Shown here one piece after another: positions 32,728-44,925 of a DNA stretch of 64,000 bases. The stretch spans positions 8,954,631-9,018,630 of the forward strand of contig NC_092800.1 of assembly GCF_918797505.1 (NCBI RefSeq), in the 5' to 3' direction. Below the pieces are notes generated by a model that saw only the letters and a list, made by a program, of their open reading frames with translations, did not search any database and was not told the DNA's origin. Within the stretch, counting starts at the first letter, position 1. The number at the start of each line of letters is the position of its first letter. Source of the stretch: Bemisia tabaci (taxonomy: Eukaryota > Arthropoda > Insecta > Hemiptera > Aleyrodidae). Both the position numbers and the translations under genes were made by a program.

Positions 32728-33127
32728 AAAAAAAAATATCGGTGTATTTACTAAGAAAAGGGTAAAATTACCAAGAATGCAGGGTTCTATTTGATCCCAG
32801 TTTTTTCTTGGTAAAATTACCATTTATGGAATTGGTACCGAGATTTCTCGGTAAAATTATTGAACTTTCTCGGTAATTTTACTGGACCTTGGTAAAAACG
32901 CCAATATTTTTTATCGACTGTGATAGAATTACCGAGATAAAATGGCAAAGTTAGGAATTGATTACCAATAAAAGTGGTATTCTTACCTGAAAAAACAATA
33001 AAAATACCGGTTTTTAGGTAAGCTCACCAGTCTGTTTAGCTAAAATTACAAACAATTGGTAAAAAAAAGTGAGATGGTAAAGGTACCAACGGACCTTGGT
33101 AAAAATGCCGTGAATTTTTTTTCAGTG
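32722..33127. mobile_element. MITE-C copy 2
   Basis: AACTGAAAAAAAAATATCGG at the left and GAATTTTTTTTCAGTG at the right, with the same GGTAAAATTACCAAG and TTACTGGACCTTGG interior as the copies at 20646 and 56497. The left end merges with MITE-A copy 10. Confidence 0.82.
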
Positions 33128-33577
33128 CACTGGGTCGAACATGAAACTTTTCACTGAAACTGCAAATGCTGATGTTATTCCGTTACAATATACATTACGA
33201 GGAGGTGTTTCTGAGAGGAATTTTTCCGAGGAAACCAACGAAACCACTTATAAACCTCAACGTCTCATATCAGCATACACGTCAATGGCCAAAGTGCGAA
33301 ACCGTGTATCTGCGTTTGAGACGTTGCAAACCTCCTGTCAGACTCTCTTTATTCTTTGGAAAATTAGTCAACGCATTTTCTTAAAAACCCTCTTGAATTT
33401 TCTCCTCTTTCAGCAAAATTTCCCGTATGAATTTCAAGCCACAAATTTGGCTCGATTTTCCACGAAAAAGTAAAACAGGAGTGGAAATTTAGAAACATTG
33501 CAATGGAGATGCGAGGTTTCTCACTCTTTAGCCTCCAATGTAAGCGTTTAAAGTTTCTATACCGTGTCCAACCTCTC

Positions 33578-33743
33578 CAGTGGCGAGGCGTGAACGATTA
33601 TCGGTACTTCCCTATTTGAAGCTATGGTAATAAATCGATTATTAAAGTGTTCGTTACGGTTGCAAACACCATGTTTATCGATCCTTTTCCATAGGTTTAA
33701 GTGGCAGATAAATCGATATGTCGCAAAGCAAGCCACGCCACTG
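33578..33743. mobile_element. MITE-A copy 11
   Basis: CAGTGGCGAGGCGTGAACGA to AGCCACGCCACTG, 166 bp, perfect 8-bp duplication AACCTCTC (33570-33577, 33744-33751). Confidence 0.95.
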
Positions 33744-33764
33744 AACCTCTCCCGTTTAGTGCAG

Positions 33765-33915
33765 CGATTCTTGAAGGTTGGCAACACTGATTTTCCTCCT
33801 TTTAAATGTATGTTAAAAAATCGATTCTAGGTCGGGCAGCCTGCCTCGCCTAGAATCGATATATTCAATGAATTTAAATGGAGTGTTAACAATTTTGCAA
33901 CTTGCTGGAATCGTC
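33765..33915. repeat. Palindromic repeat related to the 28595 element
   Basis: Inner motifs AATCGATTCTAGG and CCTAGAATCGATATATTC form a clear palindrome around a GC-rich centre. The flanks GGTTGGCAACACTG and GTGTTAACAATTTTGC are diverged inverse ends. I could not fix a target duplication. Confidence 0.6.
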
Positions 33916-34072
33916 ACTACTCCCTATGACTTGCTCCCTCTGTGCGTCGCTCAATTCACGTGATTTGCATTTCGATTCGAAAAAAGGACGAGAGTATGGC
34001 TGCCGAGTTTCCCTCTTATGCAAAAACTACGTAACATAAATGAAAACCTCATTGAGATATGCGGTTTTTTAC

Positions 34073-34214
34073 CGGTGGCGAGGCGTGAATGATCGATTAT
34101 CGATATTTTCCCATTTGAAGCTGTGGTAAATAATCGATTATTAATCGGTCCTTTTACATATGTTTACAATTGTAGATCAATCTATATTGCAAAGATATAT
34201 TACCGTGCCACGGG
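34073..34214. mobile_element. MITE-A copy 12, shortened
   Basis: CGGTGGCGAGGCGTGAATGA and ATCGATTATCGATATTTTCC are present at the left; the central GTGTTCG palindrome is deleted; the right end is mutated (GTGCCACGG). Confidence 0.75.
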
Positions 34215-35106
34215 AGATAGCCGTAAGTGCATTTCGAAGTTAGCCGTAAGTGCATTTCGAAGTTAGCCGCAATTATAGTCTGTCCCAGATAGGAAGAGCG
34301 CTGGAAAATCAGAATAATTTGCACTATGCATCCCTATGCTTTGCATCCTTACGCGCTTCAAAGTTCACATCCAATGTGTTCAACTGCTTCAGATTACTGA
34401 CTAGTCTACCGTGCTAAGAGAGAACGCCATGTGAGCCTTCAGACGTTGTCAAATTTTCTCCGATAAAAACCGAATTCACTGGGAAAATTGTGAATATAAT
34501 TTTCCAAAATTGTCGGAAAATTTTGTACGCAATTCAATCTAAAATGTCCGAAAATTCAATGTTGGTGATAAAGTTCAGCACCTATTTTCACATTCAAACT
34601 ACTCCAAGCTCATTTTTTTCCCCTCCAAAATAAGACTCGGATCCTTTTGGTTGAATTTGGTCCGATTAGCACCGTAACTTTGTCAAATTTTTTCTCGAAA
34701 CTCGTAAATCAAGGTGGTTTGGCTCGCTGATCGAAATGTTGGTCAACGACGCGGTCAAATTTTGGTAAGCCACCGCAATCCGCACCCATTGCGGCGCCGC
34801 GGAAAGTCGCTGACTCGATCCACAAAATGCACGTTATATAATCCCTGCAATAATTGTTACATAAATTGAGGACTTGTAAATTATTGTTGAATTGTCGGGC
34901 TAGAGTATCTAGTTATGTAACGTCCTTACATAAGCAACGCGGCGGCAGTCCCATAAGACCGGTAAAACACGGAATTTAAATGTACGTATTATCATTTGAA
35001 ATCTTCGGATCGAGGACCTCTTTATATCAATAACGACGCAATTTCTGCACAAATCACTTTCGAGTGAAAATCATCTCCCCAGAGACCACCGTGTTCGTAT
35101 TGGCAT
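34215..35106. other. Unassigned, includes a MITE-B solo end
   Basis: A short direct repeat GTAAGTGCATTTCGAAGTTA occurs twice at 34219-34265. CTACCGTGCTAAGAGAGAAC at 34407 is a MITE-B left end without a matching right end. Nothing else is recognised. Confidence 0.5.
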
Positions 35107-35270
35107 CAGTGGCGTGGCGTGCTTTGCAATATATCGATTGATGTACCATTTAAACCAATGGAAAAGGACCCGTAAACAGGGTGTTCGCAACGAACACTTA
35201 AATAATCGATTCTTTACCATAACTTCGAATGAAGAATTATCGATAATCGATCATTCACGTGTCACCACTG
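35107..35270. mobile_element. MITE-A copy 13
   Basis: CAGTGGCGTGGCGTGCTTTG to GTGTCACCACTG, 164 bp. Flanks ATTGGCAT / ATTGACAT, an 8-bp duplication with one difference. Confidence 0.93.
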
Positions 35271-38200
35271 ATTGACATAGTGTTATTTGTCTATTGCGTA
35301 CCGCATAAAAAAATTCACAAGTGCCGAGGTATTTTTCCAAAAAAATTCGAAAGGCAAAAATCACGAACTAAAATTTTTGATGCAGTCAAGCATCGTGCTT
35401 TGGGTTTCCCAAGGAGACAGCAAGTGACGTCAGCTGTTGCCAAATTTAATTCAACGCTTTATTATTTTTCAAGAGAGCGGTTGTATCAATCCTCTTGAAA
35501 ATTTCAGGACATTTTCGTTGCACAGCCCACTCGAAATTCCCTGAGACCTCCAAAAAAAGCGGCTGAAACTTAATTTCTCCTTTTAAAAAAAGCAATACAT
35601 TTTCAAGTGAAATTCATCGACAACTTATGGCACCAGTTTTGCTCGAGCAACACCACCCATTTGAGCTTTTAATCTCTAGAAACATTTTGAGAGAGCCACT
35701 AAAAATAGTTCTATATGTGAGAATCATTCTGGATCGCGAGACACTGAACCAAGGATCACGATACCTATAATTTCTTCTTACAATTTCACATATCTAGGCC
35801 ACGATGAATGTATTAAAAATTTACAGCTTCAACTCATAAATAAGAAATTACCTTTCTTCATGTTTGCAACTTTAAACTTTTTACGAACAACTGCTTCACG
35901 ATGAGTAGACGGCTAAATCAGAATAAGCCGTGCATACCTACATTTTTCCCACATCTACATTTTACCCCGATTTTCTTTTACGTTATTTATTTCTTTATTC
36001 ATTTAAACATAGAATTGAGCTATTGTCTTGATATTTTGTGAGTATATTTTCAATACTTTAAAGAAAATTCTCAGACAATTTCAAGCCATGATTCCTCTTT
36101 ATTTTTCTTTCAAAAAAGAAAGCAAGAGGAAATCAAGGGAAGTGAAATGCAGTTTAAAGCTAACCCTCACTTGAAATTCACTAACTAGTGCATTCCAATA
36201 AATTTTTTTAGAGTACAAAAATGTACTCAAGATGGACTATCTATCAGCAGAGGGAAGGTTTTTTTGTGAGACCAATCTCCAGTTATTTGCTCAGTCATAA
36301 GTTTCTTTCCAATGACCGTTTCGATCTACGTTAGACTGACAGTAAATCATAGTAATGAAACAACATTCTTGCACTGGACTAGCCATCGGGAAACAATCTA
36401 CCAAATTCACGATTTAAGGGTATGATTTCATGTTGATCTGTTTTTGAGATCATAAATCAAAGCCAAACAAGCCTGGTTATTTATCCGTTTTCCCCCTTTT
36501 TTCTCGGAACCCTGAATGAGATGCCTATACAATTGACCAATCAGAGGTATTCCTGAGAACAAATGCGCATATTTTAACCGCAAATTGTTTCGTCATTCGG
36601 CGATCCACCATTCTGAGCGTGTCCGAGGCAGTAAAGGCATGCATTCTGAGGGAATTCAGCGAATCTCATTGGTCGATCCCTTGATGAGCAAAAAATCTGG
36701 ACCGGTCGCATTTACATTAAATTTTGATCAAAGGTTTAATAAAGGAGTTCCTGTCATTATCTGCCCCGCCTGCAAACGTGTATTTTTAAATGCTCGCACC
36801 GTATAACTGAAAGCAAGAACCTGGTCTACCGTTCGAAAAAAATGATGTTACACGAACATCCTGACGTCGTCAGTTTTTTCCTGGATAAAACATAATTTAA
36901 AAGAAAAAAGATGCTGCACTTTTCTTTCGATTTCTTTGAGATTTCTTTTCTCATTCGCGATTCAGTTCATCATTTTTAAAAAAGAGTAAGAAAAACGATT
37001 CTTTGCATTTCTGAAAGGAGGTATCTTATCGGGCAAAACGGAACAAAATTCAAATATTTTTGCAACTTTTATTTATCACAGTATCGCGCTTTTTATTTGA
37101 TACTCCTTTTCAAAGTCACACTTTCTGCGCAAAACCAATGAAGAAAGCTGTATTATATCAATTCGTAATATCTGGAATGAATGCAAGAGACTTTAAACGT
37201 ATATTTTTTTTTCGTGCATCCGTTTTAGAAAAAGTGAATTTTTCAATATGAAAGCTTTGCATTTTTTACACGAAACTCGTGCCATTTTAAAAGTACGATC
37301 AGTTATAGTAAATTCTTCGGTGACAAAACTCTTCAAGTGAGGCATGCATGTAATATGTCAAATAGTATAAATATTGAAAGACATTTTTTTCTGATGCCCC
37401 CTCCCTTGCACTTACTCGGGATTAAATGCCAATTATGTAGATTTTTTGCCATAATTGAAAGCAGTGCAAAACTGCGGAGAACCCATGGAACTTTAAACAT
37501 TTGTGCGCATCTATGAGCAGCGCAGGTTTCTGTTAAAAGAACTTCAAACTTTTCTAAGTTTAAAGGAATATCAAATACAAACCACTTTATCAAAAAAAGG
37601 CAAAGGAACTTAAACGACTTCACTCTTTGAAAGCTTGAAAGTTTTATGAAGATAAAAAAACCGGTAATTTAACAAGTTTGGAAAGACAATTATGTAAGTA
37701 CCGTGGGGGTCATATTCTGACAAAGCGCACTACACACCCCGTCAAAAAAAAAAAGAGACGATTGAGGAAAATCAAATGTCCTTAAGTGAAGGTTAACAGT
37801 TTTGGCTTATTTGGCAAAAATTAAAATGATTCATTTGCTCTTGTTAATTTCCATGTAAATACTTCTGTTCTAACCAAGGAACAAACGCCTTTTTCTTTTT
37901 TCCCCTTTTCCCTCTTATTTGCTTTGAATTTTTGGCTACTAATACTGGATAAAGCTGTAGAGTTCTGGGCAAGGAAATAAGTCACATTTAGTTGAATGGA
38001 TAAAAAAACGTTTTAAAATTTCATCTCTTGAAAATCTTGCCGTAATAAATACAATTGTATTCATTGTTATTAAAAACTTTTTGCGGGCTTTGATTTTTTT
38101 GAAGGATACGATAACAGTCAAACGCATAACATCATTTTTTCCTTAAAAAGACTTGCTTCTTCTGATAACTCAATGCAATTAATATGGGCTACTCCTTGCT

Positions 38201-40024
38201 CCTGGCCGTGATCGTGTCTTAACGATGCTGCTCTCATTTCTCTAAGAGAGTGAATTTCTTGGATGAGTAAAAACACGGAATCTTTGGCAAGACATTATCG
38301 AATTTTGAACCTATCTTAATAAACTCCTCAAGACACTAAAAAAAGTTCGTGGGCATACTTGAACTAGTGGCCCGATTGCAGTGAGAGTGGCGAAGATAGC
38401 GTTCATATCCTAAAGACGATAGTCATGGATGTTAAAGTACCAACAGTTAACACTTGCAAAAAGCAAACTATTACACTCGAATAATATCAATGCTCCTATT
38501 TAAAATTATCAGTGCTTCACGTTAAGTCAATGTCTCCATCTTGCGCACTTACGATGACAGATTCAATTTTCATAATGAAATTCTTCAATGAGGTCATAAA
38601 TTATTTAATATTATAATTGCTTGAAGGAATGAATGAATAATTGCTTGAAAAATATTTCGGATAAATTTAATGACAAAATATCCGAAAATTTTCCAATACA
38701 TTTCAATTAGGAATAAAAATGTCCGAAACTTCGAGATTGAAGTGAATGGAAATCCATACTGATGCTGTTAATTTTGAATAGAATTTTATAGTCACGGTAT
38801 GAAACTAAGTATCTTAATACATTTACCTTTATCAAAATAACATGCAAAACACGGCGATGACATCTAAAATTTCCAAATTTCACTTAGAAACGACAATTCC
38901 ATGGCTTCCTCGGTCCGTCAATTCAAATTTTTTGGTTTGCCAAAAATCAAAGTATACTTGAGGTACTTATATGGGGTTCTTATGTAATATAACTGTGTTT
39001 TGAGTTTAAATAATGTTCTTGAGATATTGAATTTTTCTTCAAATCTCAGAGTCTTTCGTTTCAAAGGAGGAAGAAAGCATGGAACCTATATCTGGTTATT
39101 TGTTGATAGTTTTCAATGGGAATGTGGCATATATTGATTTAGGATTTTTCCAAATAAGGGATGATTTTTAATAAATTATACTGTATGAATTTATAACAGA
39201 AATGCATAGCGCGTAACGTCAAAGGCGCGAAGCACGTAAAAAATGTGAACGCAAATTTTACAATTATTACGTGGAACTTGGACATTTGAAGCTTAGTCAA
39301 CGTGTTTCGTACGACATTTCAATGAGGAAAAATGTGATGTGACACTTGATAACCGACCATGTCTAGTGGTCCATTGCGCCTATCGTCATTAGAAACCATA
39401 CTAAAGTCACTTGAACTAAGCACTTGAAGTACAGGCGGACTGAGATATATTTTGGGAATTGTACTTCAACGATTCTTTCCCCACTTATCCAGGGATTATC
39501 AAAGATAGATAGATGGATAAATACTGTTGAAATAACACTTGTAAATGTAATTTTTACCTACTCCACTTGTGTAGAAAGTGCTTGATCTAGCTCTCTGCGA
39601 ATCTCCCAAGACCTGACCTTGAAGCACGAGTCATTCGAGACAGCACTCAGAATCAGTAAAATAACTTTTTTTCATGAGAAAGTAAAAAGTCTGGTCGGAA
39701 TTGTCGGAGTGTTGAAGGACTCCGGCAAATTTTTTTGACAAATTGAGGGGTTTTGCTCTAAGGAACACAAATCAGATCGTGGAAATCCGCCGACTATAAA
39801 TTGAAGTGACTGCAGCGATGCACATGCGATATTTATCATCTCATGCATCCCCCTGATTTCTTGTTTCACACGCATGTCGACGGCGTAAGTCCGCAACCAC
39901 GTGCGGTATTTAAACATTTCCGCTCCTATTTTATTCTTTTAAAGGAGAATAAATCGACATCATTCCTTGAAGTTTTTGCAGAATTTCCTTGGCACTTAGA
40001 AAAAAAATCACGGCAGTTTTAAAG
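35271..40024. other. 4.7 kb without a recognised gene or defined repeat
   Basis: AT-rich sequence. A 15-codon minus-strand frame with a good donor (38553-38597, MTSLKNFIMKIESVI then gtaagtg) is noted in Part 2. A solo end of the repeat family D (GTCTAGTGGTCCATT) lies at 39362-39376. The reading frame at 36585-36806 on the plus strand has no family resemblance that I can support. Confidence 0.5.
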
Positions 40025-40579
40025 AATGGACCACTAGACAAGGTACAAATTTCAGCATTCTGATACATGTTTCATAACTAAAATTTCACGTAAAATACGA
40101 CACCCACAACGAAAATTACCGAAATCAACTCCTTCCAAAGATATTTAATGATTCTTGATGCGTGAATTCAAACTGCCCGCTCATGAAAACCCAATGCTCT
40201 GCGTGATTCACGTCGTGCGCTAAACGTTATCAGGGCGTTATCTCTGCGATATAAAAATTTGGCAACCTCAATCTTGACGCTTTGGCTCAGCTGTAGCAAA
40301 TTGCTTTTATTTTGAACAACACATGGTGGGAAATGAACATTACTCGATTGAGAAGCTTGTTGAAACCGTTGTAGTGCGCGATTTGACTTACGTAGAGCTT
40401 TGAGTTTCTTGTTAGCGGGCAGTTCAAATTCCTCGTAACCAATATGAGATAAAAACGTTAATATCTTCGTTTGGAGTTTGATTTATTAGTTTTTGTTTCG
40501 CGAATCGTGCTCTACGTGAAATTCTGGTTGAGAAACATGTATCAGAATGCTTAAATTCGTACCTTGTCTGCTGGTCCAA
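40025..40579. mobile_element. Repeat family D, copy 1
   Basis: Left AATGGACCACTAGACAAGG, right CCTTGTCTGCTGGTCCAA, about 555 bp. The arms are inverse over more than 100 bases (CAGCATTCTGATACATGTTT against AAACATGTATCAGAATGC), with a diverged middle. Copy 2 is at 42023-42575. No transposase. Confidence 0.85.
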
Positions 40580-40718
40580 TATGACACAGAGGCCCTTCGT
40601 TGCGGAACTGCTCACGGAAAACCCGTCGAGAAAAAAGGTTGGATCGCGTGCAGGGACTAAAATTTTCAAGGAAAGTCAAGTGCTCGGATTGGGAACGAGA
40701 AAGTTAGCTGACCAGCGG

Positions 40719-40821
40719 GTCGATTGTTGAATCGTTATCGAATGAAATCGATCGATAACTCCCTATTTTAACAATGCTATATATCGATCAAGGTCATTCG
40801 ATAGCGATTCAACAATCGACC
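40719..40821. repeat. Short palindromic repeat
   Basis: GTCGATTGTTGAATCGTTAT and its near inverse ATAGCGATTCAACAATCGAC enclose ATCGATCGAT and ATATATCGATC. Ends and target duplication are not clear. Confidence 0.7.
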
Positions 40822-41689
40822 TGCAGGTTGGCCTAAATTCCCGGAGGAACCCCGAGGGAACCATCTGAGGAGGAATTTCCTTAGGTCGATCTCTCTGCCT
40901 CATGGGTTTCTGTTGATTTCTTCATTCATCCCAAAAGGACCCTCAGATTCACTTTGATACGCTGAGGGTTCTCGTGAGTCCCCATAAAATCGAGCGAGCA
41001 TGTATTTTTGTCAAATCTATAGATTTCAGTCGAGCATTCCCGGGAGCTTCCCCCAAAAAGTCCTCACTAAGATCCCTAATCCCGCGGTGGCCTAGTGACC
41101 ATAGTAAGTCCTCCTCAAATTTTTCAACCCTCCATTGCAAGAGAGCTTGCACTACATTCGCCAGCTCAAGTAGTGCGCAGATTGCAATTAGACGGTAAAA
41201 TTATCACTACTACATCATAGTGTTGTGCATTTTGCCTATCTACTGATCGAAGGAACACTTCCAGTAATTGAACATAGCAATAAAATTGAAATAAGTTGCA
41301 ATTTTTCATTGAATTGCATTTTGTATATCTTTCGGACACACTGAACTTATTTTTTTTTATTGTTGATAATCCGATTTTTCGACCAAATGATGTAAAATTA
41401 TTGCCATTCAATGGTCAGAAAATTACATTTTTTTGCGATAAATCGCAATCCTAATTGCAATACTTTCGTTGCATTGCATATTATTTATTTTTCTGACACA
41501 CGGAACTCATTTTTTTTTGGGATAAAAATCGACTAAATGATGTAAAATTATTACGGTAGGAACAAGGGGAAAAAGGGATGGAAATAACGACAAATAGCTA
41601 AGAGATCAGAAGAGCGTGCGACAGGTGAAAGTGCGTAACCATAGAAACATACACATATGCAATATATACAAGCAAAATCGTACAGGGTA
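40822..41689. other. Unassigned DNA
   Basis: A direct near-repeat of about 110 bases (CGATAAATCGCAATCC..., ATTGCAATACTTTCGTTGC against TTGAATTGCATTTTG) lies across 41300-41560; both halves share TTTTTTTGG..GATAA..CGA and AAATGATGTAAAATTATT. No gene seen. Confidence 0.45.
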
Positions 41690-41835
41690 TGCCACCCCCG
41701 CACCGGCCGCATCGCGGTATACGCGCAATGCATGGAGTTTCCCACGGACTTGTAAGGCGCTACTAAGCGCCGTGCGCACCGTGCTGAATGAGCAATGCAT
41801 GAAGTATCCTGCGGTCTTGTAAGGCGCTACCAAGC
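41690..41835. repeat. Module S, two units
   Basis: GCGCAATGCATGGAGTTTCC then GACTTGTAAGGCGCTACTAA, repeated as GAGCAATGCATGAAGTATCC then GTCTTGTAAGGCGCTACCAA, about 72 bases apart. It is a diverged pair of the ~83-base module. Confidence 0.75.
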
Positions 41836-42022
41836 GGATCGTGCTGTGCGCGCCAGTCCCTGTGTTTGACGCGACTCTACAAACTTGCGGCGTAAGCGGC
41901 TCTCAACTTATGATTTTTAAGTTTTTGCACAGGTAGTTGGAATTATTGTCATTTCTAATGGTAAAACGTTACAAAAAACTCAACCGATTTTTTTCTATTC
42001 ATTTTCATATATTTTTATTAAT

Positions 42023-42575
42023 AATGGACCACTAGACAAGATACGATTTCCAGCATTCTGATACATGTTTCATAACAAAAATTTCACGCAGAACACGATG
42101 CGCACAACAAAAATTACCGAAATTAACTCTTTACGAAGATATTTAATGATTCTTAATGCGTGAATTCAAACCACCTGCTCATGAAAACTCAATGCTCTAC
42201 GTGATTCACATCGCGCGCTAAACGTTATCATGAACATCTCAGCGATAAAAAAATCTGGCAACCTCAGTCTTGACGCTTGACTCAGGTGTAGCAAATTGCT
42301 TTAAGTTTGAACAACACATGGTGGAAAATGAACATTGCTCGATTGAGAAGCTTGCTGAAACCGTTGTAGTGCGCGATTTGACTCACGTAGAGCTTTGAGT
42401 TTCTTGTGAGCGGGCAGTTCAAATTCCTCGTAACTAATGTGAAATAAAAATTTTAATATCTCCGTTAGAAGTTGGTTTCAGCAATTTTCGTTGCACGAAT
42501 CGTGTTTTACGTGAAATTCTGGTTAAGAAACATGTATCAGAATGCATGAATTCGTGCCTTGTCTAGTGGTCCATT
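42023..42575. mobile_element. Repeat family D, copy 2
   Basis: AATGGACCACTAGACAAGAT to CCTTGTCTAGTGGTCCATT, 553 bp. It is alignable over its whole length with copy 1, 1.4 kb away in the same orientation. Confidence 0.88.
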
Positions 42576-44198
42576 CTAAATAGAAGCATGCAAGTGAAAC
42601 GACCTTTACATGTAGGCTCCCTCGTTGCTTAGCGATGTAATGGCGTAAATAGGCGGATCCAGACATTTCGAACAACGGGTGGAAGGGGGTTCCGCGGGCA
42701 TCTCTCAGGAAATTATCGAAATTTTAAAGCATCTAATATTCAGTTGGACATAATTTCGTCACGAACAATTATCAAGTAAATAAGGCACCTGTCCTTCCCC
42801 TACCCTCCATTCTTTACTTCTTTCCCCCCCCCTCTTCTTCGATCTCATGCCCTGCAGATAAAAATCAATATTTTTGGGATCTGGAAAAGCAAATATATTC
42901 TCCTTCCAATAGAATTACAAGGTTAGATGATGAGATTGCATTTTTCTGTTCGATGATTGTGTTTTTCCCCAATTTTATAAGAGCACAAGATCCTCTTTAT
43001 TATCGAGCAATTTCTTCAGCTTTCGACGTCCAAAACCTACATTTAGACATTTTTGCCGGTTTTTTTGACACAAGATTTGGAAAGAACAGATCACCCTAGG
43101 AATCATCATGTTTTGAACAATGTGTCTGATCTAGCAGGAGTTATCAATTAAGCGCCGCTACGGACACGATCTGGCCCACCGTGCCCCGGGCGGGTTATTC
43201 AGGGTTTAGGACAGGAATTTCAGAGATACCAAAAATTGTCATTCTGTGGCCGTTCTGTGGCAATTTTTTGCACTTAATTCAAATTTTAATTGCAATAATC
43301 TCGTTGCACTGTGCTACTTGGAAGGGACTCCGTCAATGTCGACACGCATTGAAAATGAACCGTGAGCGGCTGCGGAAAAATGTGAATGAGTGGGCGATAC
43401 GTTCAACGTGCGAGCGTGGAGCTAGCAGAGACGCGACGACGACGACGCCCGACGCGACGCGACGCGACGTAATGTCGAGACCATGAATGAAAGCGAACGC
43501 CGCACAGTGGATCGAGTCAATTAGAGAAGTCGGACATAAAATTTTTTAACTGAAATCGCAAATTTTTATGTTTATTTCGTCACATTACAAACTTTAAGGG
43601 GTGCTCCTAGAAAAATTTTTCACGAGGAAACCAATCGAACCACTTTTAAAACCTCAAAAATTTGTATGAACGGTCTTATACCTTAGCTTTTAAAGTTTTC
43701 AAATTTTGTCCGACCTCTCTTATTGACTCGGTCCACCGTATGCCGAGCCAATGCGTCGAACGATTCATCGGGAGTGTTACGTAAGACCCGGTGCATCGTC
43801 CACAGATGAATTTAGCCAGAAAAACGATCTTGAAATGTAGATCAATGACTGGAATGACTGCGAAATGCAGTGGCAAATCTTTTTTTTTTTTACTCTTACA
43901 ATTACTCAAGCCGCATTGAGAAAGTAATTGGTACCTCAACTTTGGTGCCAATAGAGCGTACTTTTTTTTTCAATATCACCACAGCAAATGCGTCTGTTCG
44001 TTGCCTTTCCGACGTGAATGCGAATGTCAATATCCACGTGAATCCTGCTTTGCATATAAATCCGTGTTTTCTGGGGCTCAAGTGAAAATCGAGGTACGTT
44101 CTTACGTCAGTGTAGCGAGGTTTTGTCCTGTCCTGCCGGCTGAATATTGAAATTTCTAGACAAAGCGATAGGAAAAAAAGACATAGGAAGTATGGAGC
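42576..44198. other. Unassigned DNA with a CGACG repeat and an inverted repeat
   Basis: A low-complexity CGACG/CGACGCGACG stretch spans 43431-43472. A 236-bp inverted repeat spans about 43504-43739 (GTGGATCGAGTCAATTAGAG and its diverged inverse CTCTTATTGACTCGGTCCAC). The plus-strand frame over the CGACG stretch is low-complexity, not a gene. Confidence 0.6.
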
Positions 44199-44363
44199 CA
44201 GTGGCGTGGCGTGCTTTGCGATATATCGATTGTCATGCCATTTAAACCTATGGAAAAGGATCGATAAACAGGGTGTTCGCAGCGAACGCCTTTATAATCG
44301 ATTCTTTACCATAGGTTTAAATGGCATAACAATCGATAAATCGAAATTCACGCCACGCTACTG
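44199..44363. mobile_element. MITE-A copy 14
   Basis: CAGTGGCGTGGCGTGCTTTG to CACGCCACGCTACTG, 165 bp, perfect 8-bp duplication TATGGAGC (44191-44198, 44364-44371). It is the most symmetrical copy: both halves carry TTTAAA..TATGG and AACAATCGATAAATCG-like ends. Confidence 0.96.
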
Positions 44364-44676
44364 TATGGAGCGATCCTATCGGTTGATATGTGTGGAAGGG
44401 AGGCAATGATGGACTAACTATAGGGTCTTTAGTAGGTTAGCAATAGTTAGTGTATTCCCTACCTCCTTTATCTATTCTAACCACCCGCTTCCACCAAAAG
44501 GATCCCTCCAGATCCCTTTTGTCTATAGTTTTGTCAATCAATTTCAATAATGGACCCGTCCGTAAGGAAAAACACCCAGCGACAGGCGGAGAGATTCGAT
44601 CTTTCATGACAGTGTGTCCTCGAAATTTTACAATACTAAGAGCTGTTCAAATTTTACCAAAAATGATCATAATGTG

Positions 44677-44925
44677 CTGCCGTGCTAAGGAAGAACGCTG
44701 TATGACCACGGGAGAGTTCCCTCATCCCGAATAATACAGACATTTTTGAAGAAAGTCATGCATATTTTTCCATGAACTTTTCAGATATTTTAATTTAAAT
44801 TGCGAGCAAATTTTTTGAAAAATTTAAAGAAAAATTCTCACAATTTTCTTAGTAAACTCGTTGTTTATTGAAGGAAATATGACACCGTCTAAAGTCTTAT
44901 ATAGCGTTCTTTCTTAGCACGGCAG
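44677..44925. mobile_element. MITE-B copy
   Basis: CTGCCGTGCTAAGGAAGAAC to GTTCTTTCTTAGCACGGCAG, about 249 bp, with conserved CGCTGTATGAC / CTTATATAGCG inner ends. No clear target duplication. Confidence 0.85.

Noticed and set aside
36585..36806. 73-codon plus-strand frame with a CPAC motif
   Set aside because: A lone CxxC in an open frame of this length is not evidence; no flanking splice structure or family match.
38172..38222. Signal-peptide-like MGYSLLLAVIVS on the plus strand
   Set aside because: Stops after 12 codons with no donor.
43181..43486. 101-codon frame over a CGACG stretch
   Set aside because: The end is low-complexity Arg/Thr/Asp from the simple repeat; the rest has no resemblance to a protein family.
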